Source: Pseudomonadota bacterium
GTDB lineage: Bacteria; Myxococcota_A; Polyangia; Haliangiales; Haliangiaceae
Reading direction: 5' to 3'
DNA: 57,840 nucleotides
Assembly: GCA_022360315.1 (NCBI GenBank)
Contig: JAKSDA010000333.1
Coordinates: 1-57,840, forward strand
Of this stretch, positions 1 through 8,704 are shown piece after piece. The position numbers were made by a program, and so were the translations under genes. The notes beneath the pieces were generated by a model. That model saw only the letters and a list, made by a program, of their open reading frames with translations, was not told the DNA's origin and searched no databases. How positions within the stretch are numbered: the first letter of the stretch is position 1; each line of letters starts with the position of its first letter.

Positions 1-90
1 ATAGTGGGCCTACGTGACCGATGAGCAACACAGCCATCGGCGGGCTGGTCGGCCATAATGGGTACTTACTTGCGGGTCGCGGTACTTAGC

Positions 91-924
91 TCAGATCGAG
101 TTGCGGTTGACTGGGATCAGCTTCTTGCCGACCTGCTGGCAACGCGAGCTGCCCTCGAATACGGTGACTTGAGTGAGTCGATGACGGCGGTACAGGGCGT
201 GATAGTGCGATTTCTTGACGGCAAAAAAGTCGAGCTGCTTGCCCTGGACATTGCCGCCGCGGTCGTCGGCGATTACGCAACCGTCGTGCACAAAGCCGCC
301 CCACGGCTGACGGCCCGGCATGGTCAGGCCATCGAGTTCGGGAACATAGAGCAGCGTTCCAATCGATACGGTCGCGGGATCGACAGCAACCGAGCGAAAT
401 GGCGACAGAGCCCGTTTGCCGACCCCGACCCCCCAGCGCTTGCGTCGATTGGGAACAAAATAACACGGTGAGTGCTCACAATCGCATGAACCCGACACAT
501 TGATTACGCGACCGTCGCGCAGCTTTCCCGTACCTTCGCGAGATAACTGCCGGGCAAATTTCTTGCTGACCTTGGCCAATGGCTTGCAATCGCTGGTGTA
601 GAGCTGGACTTCGGGTTTGATGTCTTTTTGCTGCCGGGCGATCCAATAGTAGGTGAACTGAAAATTGCCCAGTGGCTGTGGAGCAGCTTGTTCCGGCGGC
701 ATTGTCTCAGCTTTGTCCACTGTGTCGTTTAGCTCAATGCTATCGCTGGCTGGGCTGGTTTCCCCCAGCGCTACCGGCGACTTTTTGGACACCTCGATCG
801 CTTGCTCTGCAACCGCTACTTCGCCCACATCGTCCTCGTTGGTGCACGATACAGCGAAGACAGCGAGTAGCATCCCGGCGCAAGCCAGATCGGGAATCCT
901 TCGGCAACTCGAGTTCGGCATCAT
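91..924 (-). CDS. 3D-domain (MltA-like) lipoprotein
   Basis: Predicted lipoprotein of 277 aa. The start at 924 (a second ATG is at 921) puts a hydrophobic signal and a lipobox ending VFAVSC (Cys27) at the N-terminus; longer starts would bury it. Residues 28-90 are acidic, low complexity and probably a linker. Residues about 165-250 match the 3D domain, a double-psi barrel named for its three aspartates: HDGCVIADDRGG around 213-224 and LDFF near 231. In MltA and YabE-type proteins this domain acts on peptidoglycan. Extra cysteines (CDCEHSPC near 147-154) may form disulfides. It diverges from the BlaI-type gene, so the shared 400-bp gap may control both. The domain call is firm; substrate and activity are inferred. 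Confidence 0.75.
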   Translation of the reverse strand: MMPNSSCRRIPDLACAGMLLAVFAVSCTNEDDVGEVAVAEQAIEVSKKSPVALGETSPASDSIELNDTVDKAETMPPEQAAPQPLGNFQFTYYWIARQQKDIKPEVQLYTSDCKPLAKVSKKFARQLSREGTGKLRDGRVINVSGSCDCEHSPCYFVPNRRKRWGVGVGKRALSPFRSVAVDPATVSIGTLLYVPELDGLTMPGRQPWGGFVHDGCVIADDRGGNVQGKQLDFFAVKKSHYHALYRRHRLTQVTVFEGSSRCQQVGKKLIPVNRNSI

Positions 925-1330
925 CGTCTTTAGTTCGTCATGGTCGGTTTTACCGACAACAATGTCCCGGGCAATGCAACCGGCGAACGCCTGCTGTAGA
1001 AACAAATGCGTCGCGCTGTGAGCAGGTGCATATGGGACCAAAACAAGGGGTCGGCAGGGAGGTTAGTGCCTCTCAGCCAGGAGTCAACCACCAAGTTAAC
1101 GGGGATCGATTCTTTCTGTTGTCGTTGTTACTGAATTCTCAATGGCGACCACTTTCGCGTCGCATTGTTGCGAAATGAAACACGAAATGCCGGTGGTAAC
1201 GACGTCGGTTCATGTATTCATGCCGCATGCCATTGCCACACCGAACTCACATTTTCCACTACGTTTGTAGTGGACTCTCACTACAACTGTCGTAATATTG
1301 AGGTGCGTTGTAGAATGACGGAGCTTGCCC
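925..1330. other. Divergent intergenic region with blaI-type promoter and operators
   Basis: About 400 bases between the leftward 3D lipoprotein and the rightward BlaI-like gene. I see no convincing gene. The right end carries the tandem inverted repeats and a candidate promoter, annotated separately; nothing recognisable lies in 940-1250. Confidence 0.6.
1257..1298 (+). promoter_or_regulatory. Tandem BlaI-type operators over the blaI/M56 promoter
   Basis: Site 1 at 1258-1271 reads ACTACGTTTGTAGT, a perfect inverted repeat ACTAC-N4-GTAGT (extended by C/G at 1257/1272). Site 2 at 1280-1293 reads ACTACAACTGTCGT, the same repeat with one mismatch. Their centres are 22 bp apart, about two helical turns. 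A candidate promoter, TGGACT at 1271-1276 and TAATAT at 1293-1298 with a 16-bp spacer, lies inside the pair, so binding would block it. BlaI/MecI operators have this TACA/TGTA character. Autoregulation is inferred. Confidence 0.75.
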
Positions 1331-1726
1331 ATGGCGTCTCGACCGCCCGAAATGACCCCGGCCGAATTCAAACTGATGAAGGTATTGTGGGCCTTGAAGA
1401 AGGGAACTGTGGCTCACGCACGAGCCGAGCACAATCGCATGTATGGCTCGGATCTGGCCTATACCACGGTGATGACCCTGCTCGGTCGGCTGGCTGCCAA
1501 GCGTGCGGTAAAGGTCGATAAAAGCAGGCAGCCTTACTTATACCGGCCGGCATTTCGGCGCGAGTCTGTATTGCGCGATCGCCTGCGCCACTTTGTCGAG
1601 ACCGTGTTTGACGGCAAGGCCGACTCTCTGGTGTTGCATTTGCTCGAGGACGAATCTCTGTCACTCGAGGAGTTGCGCGACATCGAGCGCAAAATCGAGG
1701 GTCAGGAGGAGGACGACGAGTCGTGA
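1331..1726 (+). CDS. BlaI/MecI/CopY-family transcriptional repressor
   Basis: A 131-aa winged-helix repressor of the penicillinase-repressor family. The ATG at 1331 follows a GGAG at 1320-1323 with seven bases between. The N-terminal half (MTPAEFKLMKVLW, then YTTVMTLLGRLAAK) is the typical BlaI wHTH with the recognition helix near residues 43-55; the C-terminal half is the dimerisation and cleavage region. The stop overlaps the GTG of the downstream M56 peptidase by GTGA, the usual BlaI-BlaR coupling. Known members are inactivated by proteolysis after the membrane partner senses a ligand. The ligand here is unknown; no beta-lactamase gene is next to it. Confidence 0.9.
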   Translation: MASRPPEMTPAEFKLMKVLWALKKGTVAHARAEHNRMYGSDLAYTTVMTLLGRLAAKRAVKVDKSRQPYLYRPAFRRESVLRDRLRHFVETVFDGKADSLVLHLLEDESLSLEELRDIERKIEGQEEDDES

Positions 1727-3195
1727 GTGGATTCGAGCCGATAATCGACATGGGATTGGCCACATTTTTGGACACTATTGATGGTTTGGTCGGCGCACTA
1801 TGGTCTGTGCTCGCAACCGGGCTGGTCCACGGCACCGTGCTTTTCGCGATCACCGTGATGCTGTCGTCAACCCTGCTCAGGGGGGCGAGGCCAGCCGTTG
1901 TGGTCGCGTTGTGGACGGTCGTTTTGATCAAGTTCGCAGTGCCGGTGGGGCCCGAGGTTCCGGTTTCGATGAGCGCTCTGCTCAGCGCGGTGATGAGTTC
2001 GGCGGATTCGGGCGATGCCCTGGCCGGTGCAGTATTGGCCAGCGCGGCCAATGCCGGCGAGGCAGGGCCGCGCAGCCTTTTTGAGGTGTTGTGGTTGCTG
2101 TTTCAATTCACCCTCGCCGTACTGTATGTAGGGTTGGTCGCACGGCGTATCGGCCGCCACGCCTCCAGTCAGCGCGCTCATCGCACGTGGGCTGAAAAAT
2201 TGTCCCAACCCGATGGGCGCATCGTCGCGATTGCCAGGCGGGCGGCCGGCACGGTGGGGTTGCGGCGCCTGCCCGAGTTGCGGGTCAGCAATGGATTGGC
2301 CGGGCCCGAGATCATCGGCCTTTTGCGACCGATCGCGATCGTGCCGGCCCATCTGGCCGTCCAGCCATCCCGGCTGGAAGCAGCGCTGGTCCACGAATTC
2401 GCTCATCTGCGGCGCGGTGACCCCTGGTTGCGCGCCCTCCAGCTCGGCGTCGGCGCGGTCTTCTTCTTCTGGCCTGTGGTTGGCTGGATCAATCGACGCA
2501 TCGATGAACACCGCGAGATGGCATGCGATCAGTGGGCAGTCGCGTCCGGGCCACTGGACGCTCGCGAATACGCACGCACGCTGGTTGCTCTGGCTCGTCG
2601 CGCCTGTGGGCAGTCGTTGCGAGCTGATCCAGCCGCCGTGCCGTCACGGGGACAGGACAGTATATCTCTCGGTGTCGTCCTGTTGCTGGGCCGCAGGCAG
2701 CTGGAGGCCCGCATCGATAGCCTTCTGACCCGCAAGCCGCAGCCGCGCATGGGGATCCTGTCGGTCGGTGGGCTGGCTCTGTGGGTTCTGGTATCTCTCG
2801 GCGGTGCCGGCTCGGCCCATGCCGAACTGACACCTGCGCCGGAGTGCGTGATTCATCCCGGGGTAGTGGAATACATCCTGGCGACCTATCCCGAAGCCGA
2901 TAGCGACGGCAATGGCGAACTATCGCGCGACGAGGTGTGCGCCCACCAGCGGCGCATCAAGGAGATCATCGCTGTTCGAGGCGAACAAATCGCTCTGCCC
3001 GGGCAGAGCACCGCCAGCACTACATATGGCTCCGCTGTCACGGACGCGGAGAAGCTGGCCGGGTTGGCCCGATCGGTCGATATGGAATGGCTCGACTGCG
3101 CCGCATGCGGCGAGTGCGGAGGTGAGAATGACACGTCGGCAAGCCACGTGCTTGCCGACAAGACCATATGTTCTGTTGACTCGACGAACAGGTAG
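1723..3195 (+). CDS. M56-family (BlaR1-like) membrane metallopeptidase with EF-hand tail
   Basis: A 490-aa integral membrane peptidase starting at GTG 1723 inside the repressor's stop. It has several hydrophobic segments (about 20-50, 57-75, 118-140), the zinc motif HEFAH at 224-228 and a downstream EMACDQWA motif, as in BlaR1/MecR1. After a last membrane segment near residues 345-365 the periplasmic tail lacks a penicillin-binding sensor. It holds instead one EF-hand-like loop (D393-x-D-x-N-x-E to E404) and a Cys cluster (CAACGEC). By family logic it cleaves the partner repressor on stimulation. The EF-hand suggests a calcium- or envelope-linked signal rather than a beta-lactam, which is inference. 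Confidence 0.88.
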   Translation: MSGFEPIIDMGLATFLDTIDGLVGALWSVLATGLVHGTVLFAITVMLSSTLLRGARPAVVVALWTVVLIKFAVPVGPEVPVSMSALLSAVMSSADSGDALAGAVLASAANAGEAGPRSLFEVLWLLFQFTLAVLYVGLVARRIGRHASSQRAHRTWAEKLSQPDGRIVAIARRAAGTVGLRRLPELRVSNGLAGPEIIGLLRPIAIVPAHLAVQPSRLEAALVHEFAHLRRGDPWLRALQLGVGAVFFFWPVVGWINRRIDEHREMACDQWAVASGPLDAREYARTLVALARRACGQSLRADPAAVPSRGQDSISLGVVLLLGRRQLEARIDSLLTRKPQPRMGILSVGGLALWVLVSLGGAGSAHAELTPAPECVIHPGVVEYILATYPEADSDGNGELSRDEVCAHQRRIKEIIAVRGEQIALPGQSTASTTYGSAVTDAEKLAGLARSVDMEWLDCAACGECGGENDTSASHVLADKTICSVDSTNR

Positions 3196-3356
3196 TAGAG
3201 GCCGGTTTATCAGCCGGTCCGATGACACTATACGGGGCTCGGTGTCCTGTAACGGGACCGCGCAGTTTATTCAGTACGCCCTGGATGGATAGGTCTGGCG
3301 TCCGAGGTGGGGCGTGCAGGACAGATCCGTCTGCAATCGCCGGGGACGTCCTGGTG

Positions 3357-3416
3357 ATGAATTGGCCACATCACAACCACAACCATGACCACCAAGACCA
3401 TGCAAAAGGAGACTAA
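3357..3416 (+). CDS. Possible His-rich leader peptide upstream of the DsbA-like gene
   Basis: A 19-codon reading frame from ATG 3357 to TAA 3414-3416 encodes MNWPHHNHNHDHQDHAKGD, six His out of 19. It ends one base before the ATG of the DsbA-like lipoprotein, and the AAAGGAG ribosome site of that gene lies within its last codons. Its own ribosome site is weak (GGGGAC about 10 bases upstream). It could be a metal-binding or attenuating leader, or an accident of CAC/CAT-rich DNA. Confidence 0.3.
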   Translation: MNWPHHNHNHDHQDHAKGD

Positions 3417-3417
3417 T

Positions 3418-4224
3418 ATGAAGGGACTGGCAATCGCAGCAATCACTCTCGGCCTGGCATTGGCCGGATGTGAAGCAAATACGTCAAACGTGACGAATAA
3501 GCTCGACGAGATCGCCAAGCGACTCGATTCCATCGACAAGAAGCTGGACCAGGTGCAGCGCGGGGCTGCACGCGGCCAGGCCAGGCGGCCAGCCCGGGCT
3601 CGGCCCAGCGCGGACAAAGTCTACTCGGTGCCTATCGAGGGCGCTCCCTCTGTGGGACCCGAGCATGCCAAGGTGACCATCGTCAAGGGATTCGAGTTTG
3701 CTTGTCCGTACTGCGACCGCGTCCGACCCACGCTGGACCAGTTGCGCAAAGATTACGGCGATGATGTCAAGATCGTGTACAAGCACCTCCTGGTCCATCC
3801 CCAGGTCGCCACGACGCCGGCCTATGCTGCGTGTGCCGCGCACAAGCAGGGCAAGTACAAAGAGATGGAAAAGCTGATCTGGGAAAAAGGTTTCCGCGCC
3901 GGTCGAAATCTCAGCCGCGACAACATGGAAAAACTGGCCACAGAACTCGGCCTGGACCAGGATCGATTCAAGACAGACATGGACGGATCGTGCAAGGCAG
4001 TGGTGCAGAAGGATCAGAGCGAACTGCGCCGCGTCGGCGCCGGGGGCACGCCGGCATTCTTCATCAACGGCCGCTTCCTATCCGGAGCTCAGCCGATCCA
4101 TAATTTCAAGAAGCTGATCGACGAAGAGCTAAAAAAGGCCAACAAGGCCATTGCAGGGGGCGCCACGGTCAACGATTACTACGCCAAGCAAGTGGTCGCC
4201 AAAGGGCTGAAGAAAGTCCAGTAG
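3418..4224 (+). CDS. DsbA-family thiol:disulfide lipoprotein
   Basis: A 268-aa predicted periplasmic lipoprotein. ATG 3418 has AAAGGAG about ten bases upstream and gives a signal peptide ending LALAGC (Cys18); upstream ATGs lie in the His-rich stretch. Residues 22-47 form a short heptad-like coiled coil (LDEIAKRLDSIDKKLDQV). The thioredoxin fold follows, with active site CPYC at 96-99 after FEFA and a cis-Pro loop GGTPAFFINGR near 215. This is the Thioredoxin_4/DsbA class that oxidises or isomerises envelope thiols. No DsbB-like partner is seen nearby. Family is certain, redox direction unknown. Confidence 0.9.
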   Translation: MKGLAIAAITLGLALAGCEANTSNVTNKLDEIAKRLDSIDKKLDQVQRGAARGQARRPARARPSADKVYSVPIEGAPSVGPEHAKVTIVKGFEFACPYCDRVRPTLDQLRKDYGDDVKIVYKHLLVHPQVATTPAYAACAAHKQGKYKEMEKLIWEKGFRAGRNLSRDNMEKLATELGLDQDRFKTDMDGSCKAVVQKDQSELRRVGAGGTPAFFINGRFLSGAQPIHNFKKLIDEELKKANKAIAGGATVNDYYAKQVVAKGLKKVQ

Positions 4225-4336
4225 ACTGGCGACTGGTTCAAAATCTCCCCTCGCCGGGCCCGCCATCCATCACTCCGCGACGACGGCGTGGTGAGACAGC
4301 CGGACTGACTGGCCGGTTGGTGTATAACTCGGGCCG

Positions 4337-5665
4337 ATGCACTCAGGGCAGTCGGCATTCTTTCCGGCCATTCCCGACCGCAATCGGCTCAACTTTTCGT
4401 GGCTGATGAAGCTGCGCTGGGCCGAGATTGCCGGGCAGGCTGCGACAGTGCTGGGCGTCGAGTGGATGCTCGCCATCGACGTACCACTGGGCCCGCTCTT
4501 CGCCATCATCGCCATCGAGCTCCTGTCCAATCTGGCCTGTGCCCTGTGGTTTCGCCGCGATCCCCAGGTGGTCGAAGGCCATCTGGCCGCAGTAATGGCC
4601 CTCGACGTCGCCCTGCTCACCGGGTTGCTCTATTTTACTGGCGGTCCGGCCAACCCATTCAGTTTTCTCTATCTGGTTCAGATCGCGCTCGCGGCCGTGG
4701 TCTTGCGCGCCCACTGGACCTGGATGCTGGTCGCCCTGTCGCTCGGCTCGTTTGGCCTGCTTCTCATCGCCCATCGCGAACTCGCGGTGCTGGCCGACGC
4801 CATCGTCCATCAAAACGGCATGTGGGTGGCCCTCGGGGTATCCTCTGCGTTCATTGTGCACTTCTTGCTCCGGGTTGTGGCCGCTCTGGCCGAACGTGAA
4901 CGCGAGCTCAATGAGGCCAGGAATCTGGCATCCAGACAGGAGCGGCTGGCCTCCCTAGCGACCATGGCTGCGGGTGCCGCACACGAGTTATCGACTCCGC
5001 TCGGCACCATAGCCCTGGTCGCCAAGGAGCTCGAACGCGCATTGACTCGCCGGGGCGATGGATTGACGATGCTGATCGATGATGCCCGACTCATCCGCGA
5101 GCAAGCGGGCCGCTGTCGCGTCATTCTCGATCGGATGGCCGGAGGAGCAGGCGAGCATCCCGGTGAGGGCATCGAGGAGCTTAATGTGGCGGATCTATTG
5201 CGCGAGTCGATGGCCGGAGCGCGTGAAGCACCACCGGTGCGGTTGCGATTGAGTCAAGCAGTGGCCGGGACAGCGCTTCGTCTACCGCCGCGCGCTGTGG
5301 CGCAGGCTCTGCGCAGTTTGATCACCAACGCTCAGGACGCGTCTGCAGCAGCAGGGGAGGTCATAGTATCGGCCGCCCATAGCCGGGACCAGCTGGTCAT
5401 CGAGGTGATCGATCGCGGTCCTGGCATGAGCCGGCAGGTGCTCGACCGGGCCGGCGAACCGTTCTTCACCACCAAGCCACCTGGCCATGGTATGGGACTG
5501 GGGTTGTTTTTGACCCGCGCCGTGGTCGAAAGTCTAGGTGGCTCGCTGGCCATCGATTCACAAACGGGCCGGGGCACCCGGGTAACGCTATCCCTGCCTG
5601 CCGAGGTCGACGAGCCAGCGCCGCAACCCCATGGAGAGATCGCGGACAACAATCGAGACCGATAA
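4337..5665 (+). CDS. regB: RegB/PrrB-type redox-sensing histidine kinase
   Basis: A 442-aa sensor kinase with about six N-terminal membrane segments (residues 25-185). It carries the RegB signature GGPANPF (102-108), the conserved ubiquinone-binding heptapeptide GGxxNPF. The phosphoacceptor box is GAAHELSTPLGT with His216, as in RegB/PrrB/ActS. A cysteine follows at 260 in EQAGRCRVIL, where RegB has its redox Cys. The ATPase domain has the N box (SLITNAQDAS), GPGMS and GHGMGLGLFL. RegB kinases report quinone redox state to RegA, but no regA lies here: the next gene is on the other strand. The tail is Pro/Asn rich and short. Confidence 0.88.
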   Translation: MHSGQSAFFPAIPDRNRLNFSWLMKLRWAEIAGQAATVLGVEWMLAIDVPLGPLFAIIAIELLSNLACALWFRRDPQVVEGHLAAVMALDVALLTGLLYFTGGPANPFSFLYLVQIALAAVVLRAHWTWMLVALSLGSFGLLLIAHRELAVLADAIVHQNGMWVALGVSSAFIVHFLLRVVAALAERERELNEARNLASRQERLASLATMAAGAAHELSTPLGTIALVAKELERALTRRGDGLTMLIDDARLIREQAGRCRVILDRMAGGAGEHPGEGIEELNVADLLRESMAGAREAPPVRLRLSQAVAGTALRLPPRAVAQALRSLITNAQDASAAAGEVIVSAAHSRDQLVIEVIDRGPGMSRQVLDRAGEPFFTTKPPGHGMGLGLFLTRAVVESLGGSLAIDSQTGRGTRVTLSLPAEVDEPAPQPHGEIADNNRDR

Positions 5666-5675
5666 GCCAATCGGT
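5658..5675 (+). terminator. Hairpin over the end of the regB-like gene
   Basis: ACCGAT-AAGCCA-ATCGGT forms a perfect 6-bp stem overlapping the stop codon between convergent genes. Outer CGAGACC and GGTCTCG arms could extend it imperfectly. There is no clear T-tract, so terminator function is uncertain. Confidence 0.3.
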
Positions 5676-5698
5676 AGCGGGTCTCGGTCTCGCCGTTC

Positions 5699-6664
5699 TT
5701 ATTCTTCGCGGTCAACCCGGCTCAAGAATTGCCGGATCTCACGGATAAACGCGTCGGGTTGCTCGAGTTGGGGAAGGTGTGCAGCGCCGCGAAACTCGGT
5801 GAGAGTACCGCGGCGAACGCCCTGGGCGATCCGCTGCCCGCGCTCGTTCACGAATTGCAAATCGAGCTCGCCCACAACCACGTGGACTGGCATGGCCAGC
5901 TCGCCGAGTCGGTCGACCGCTGACCGGGGCGGCCGCTCCTCCCCGGGAGATCGCGCCGACAGAGCGCGTTGGTTCATGTCCAGAAAAAGGGCTCGTGCGC
6001 TCCCGCCCACACGACCCTCGGTCGAGCTCGGTCCATCGAGCCAGAAGTGGGCCTCGAGGCGATTGACCTGCTCGAGATCACCCGCCTCGTCGGCTGCGTC
6101 GATAACCGCAGCGAGCCGGCTGGCCGGGCCTGATAACGAGGTCGGCTCGGCTTCGCCGCTCAGCGCAGGCCCGACCAATACCATGGCGATTACCCGCTCG
6201 GGATGGGCCAGGGCAAAGTCAATGGCGATTCGCCCTCCTTGCGAGTTGCCGATGAGGATAACCTTCTCGCCGCCGAGGGCGTTGATAACGGCGAGCAAAT
6301 CGTCGGCATGGGAGTAGGACTCGGGCTCGTAGGTGGTTTCGCCAAAGCCCCGGCGATCGTAGGCGACTGTGCGGTGGGTGCGGCCGAGTTCGCGGGTTAC
6401 CGCACTCCAACTGCGGCGATCGGCCACACCCGCATGCAGAAAAATCAGCGTTGGACTGTCGCCGACCCCATCGCCAACAACATCGCAGCGGAGTTCAGCC
6501 TGGCCAGAACGAACGTGCATGGACAAGGTTGTCAGTTCCATTTCGGTGTGGAAGTTCTCGATGCTTGTCGTCGGCCCTGTCGGCGTCGGGACGCCGGCGC
6601 CACAGCTGGCAACAACAAACGCTACCGCAAAAAACTCCGGCGTCGAGCGGCCCGGTGACGTCAC
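5699..6664 (-). CDS. Alpha/beta hydrolase, possible lipoprotein
   Basis: A 321-aa alpha/beta-fold hydrolase. The N-terminus (FFAVAFVVASC) looks like a short lipoprotein signal, then a linker. Fold landmarks are FLHAGVADRRSW (oxyanion region), YDRRGFGET, the nucleophile elbow GNSQGG with Ser near 140, a late Asp in VVVGELD and a His in GAAHLPQLEQP. The GTG start at 6664 overlaps the TGA of the upstream acyl-CoA synthetase (GTGA), so the two are translationally coupled. It may release or hydrolyse an acyl substrate that the synthetase uses; that link is inferred. Substrate cannot be read from sequence. Confidence 0.8.
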   Translation of the reverse strand: MTSPGRSTPEFFAVAFVVASCGAGVPTPTGPTTSIENFHTEMELTTLSMHVRSGQAELRCDVVGDGVGDSPTLIFLHAGVADRRSWSAVTRELGRTHRTVAYDRRGFGETTYEPESYSHADDLLAVINALGGEKVILIGNSQGGRIAIDFALAHPERVIAMVLVGPALSGEAEPTSLSGPASRLAAVIDAADEAGDLEQVNRLEAHFWLDGPSSTEGRVGGSARALFLDMNQRALSARSPGEERPPRSAVDRLGELAMPVHVVVGELDLQFVNERGQRIAQGVRRGTLTEFRGAAHLPQLEQPDAFIREIRQFLSRVDREE

Positions 6665-8505
6665 ATTGACTCGAGTGCTCCCTGGTACATGCTGTCGAGA
6701 AGGTCCATGTACTTGGTTTCCACGCTTTTGCGTTTGACCTTGAGACTGGGGGTGAGATCGCCGTTTTCTTCGCTCAAATCGCTGGGCAAAATGGCGAAAC
6801 GCTTGATGGTTTCATACGAGGCCAGACCCCGGTTGAGCTCGTCGACATACTCCTGGACCATGTCGCGCACTTTGTCCGAGCGAGTGAGCTCTTCGTACGA
6901 GGCTCCAGTCAGGTCGTTTTCCACGGCCCAGGCGGTGATCGCCTCGACATCGAGGGTGATCAGTGCAGTGCAGTAATTGCGGCGATCGCCGTGCACAACG
7001 ATCTGGCTCACCACAGGGCAGATGGCCTTGAAGCGGCCTTCGAGCATCTGCGGCGCAACGTACTTGCCCCCCGAAGTTTTGATTAGGTCTTTTTTGCGAT
7101 CGGTGATCTTCAAAAAGCCATCCTCGTCTATCTGGCCAATATCACCACTGTGAAACCACCCGTCTTCGGAGAACACCGCGGATGTCTGATCGGGCAAATT
7201 TTCATAGCCGCGCATCACCCCGGGGCCCTTGATCAAGATCTCGCCGTCCTCGGCAATGCGAATTTCAGTTCCGGGCACGGGATGGCCCACTGTGCCAAAA
7301 CGAAAGCTGTTCGGCACGTTGACAACAGTGGCCGCACTGGTCTCGGTGAGACCATAGCCCTCGAGGATCAACATGCCCGTGGCATGGAAAAACTCGGCGA
7401 TGTCCGGAGATAGAGGCGCACTGCCCGAAAAGAGAAACCTTATCCGGCCGCCAAAACGGTCCCTGATCTTGGACAGGACCAGCTTGTCGGCCACCATGTG
7501 CTTTAGGGCCAAAAGTCCACTCGGCTCCTGGCCGCTCCGGCGCCGACGCGAAACCTCTTTGCCGACCGAAATCGACCAAGAGAATAGCTTGTACTTGATT
7601 GGGCTGCCCTCCTTGGCCAGGCTAATGATCCGGTTGTACGCCTTTTCAAAAATTCGCGGGGCCGCAACCATGAACGTGGGCCGCACGACGGCCAGATTAT
7701 CGATCAGTTTGGGGATGCGCCCGTCCACTGCGCTGGAAAACCCGACCGCCATCTGCACGGCCAAGACCACCTTGCCAAATGAATGAGCGAGCGGCAGCCA
7801 CAGATAATTCACGTCGTTGACATCGACAACATCGAGCGAGTCTTGCGACTCGGCCTCATATGTCCAGCAGTCGTGTACCAGCCTCACGCCCTTGGGCCTG
7901 CCCGTCGTGCCCGATGTGTAGATGAGCGTGGCCAGATCATCGGACTCGATCGACTTTCTGAGCTCGTCGAGCGCATCAGTATGCTGCCCGGCATACTCTT
8001 CCCCAAGAGCCTCGAAGTCCGCCAGGGCGATCACCCAGTCGCCGTCCTTTTCCTTGTCTGGGGGGCCGTCGAATAGAACGACCTTGACGAGATCAGGCAG
8101 CTTGTCCCGATGAACGCGCAGCGCGGCCACTTGCTCGACGTTTTCGGCAAATATCAGCCGAGTCTTCGAATCCGCCAATATGTACACACAGTCTTCGATG
8201 GGTGTATTCGAATAGATCGTCGTGGTGGCCGCGCCCGCACATAAAATGCTCGTGTCGGCAAGAATCCACTCGAGCCGCGTCGACGACCATATGGCACAGC
8301 GCTCCTCACGGGCGATTCCGAGCGATAGCAGACCACATGCCTGCTTGCGCACACGCTCCCCTGCCTGTTTCCAGGTCAGCGACCTCCACGTGTCACCAAC
8401 CGGATAACGAAATGCTTCGAGATGTGGCGTCTTGCCGACGCGATCCCAAAAAAGCTCGGCCATATTGCGGTAGTGGCGCTCGAGTTGGATAGGCTGCATG
8501 GTCAA
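6661..8505 (-). CDS. Long-chain fatty acid-CoA ligase (AMP-forming)
   Basis: A 614-aa adenylate-forming enzyme of the FadD15/ACSL type. The AMP motif YTSGTTGRPKGVR lies near 205-217, GYGLTETSAATV and WFHSGDIGQIDEDGFLKITDRKKDLIKTSGGKYV mark the adenylation core and hinge, and the C-terminal lysine region follows. Length fits the family. It activates fatty acids to acyl-CoA, feeding beta-oxidation; the FadN/FadA pair is 8 kb away. It is the first gene of a two-gene leftward unit with the hydrolase at 5699-6664. Confidence 0.93.
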   Translation of the reverse strand: MTMQPIQLERHYRNMAELFWDRVGKTPHLEAFRYPVGDTWRSLTWKQAGERVRKQACGLLSLGIAREERCAIWSSTRLEWILADTSILCAGAATTTIYSNTPIEDCVYILADSKTRLIFAENVEQVAALRVHRDKLPDLVKVVLFDGPPDKEKDGDWVIALADFEALGEEYAGQHTDALDELRKSIESDDLATLIYTSGTTGRPKGVRLVHDCWTYEAESQDSLDVVDVNDVNYLWLPLAHSFGKVVLAVQMAVGFSSAVDGRIPKLIDNLAVVRPTFMVAAPRIFEKAYNRIISLAKEGSPIKYKLFSWSISVGKEVSRRRRSGQEPSGLLALKHMVADKLVLSKIRDRFGGRIRFLFSGSAPLSPDIAEFFHATGMLILEGYGLTETSAATVVNVPNSFRFGTVGHPVPGTEIRIAEDGEILIKGPGVMRGYENLPDQTSAVFSEDGWFHSGDIGQIDEDGFLKITDRKKDLIKTSGGKYVAPQMLEGRFKAICPVVSQIVVHGDRRNYCTALITLDVEAITAWAVENDLTGASYEELTRSDKVRDMVQEYVDELNRGLASYETIKRFAILPSDLSEENGDLTPSLKVKRKSVETKYMDLLDSMYQGALESM

Positions 8506-8704
8506 AGCAATCCTCCCGCCGCCCGGACGGCGGCATTGCGATCAAACAATGTAAGGGCTGGTGGTACGAGGGTTGACTCCTGCCCCCATGATAGACCGCC
8601 CGCAATGTTCCGGATCAAGAGATAAGCGATTGTTAATTCAGTGAGTTGTAATATTATTCCGGAACCGGGTCCGACAGAAACTGAAATGGGCTACACTTTT
8701 GTGC

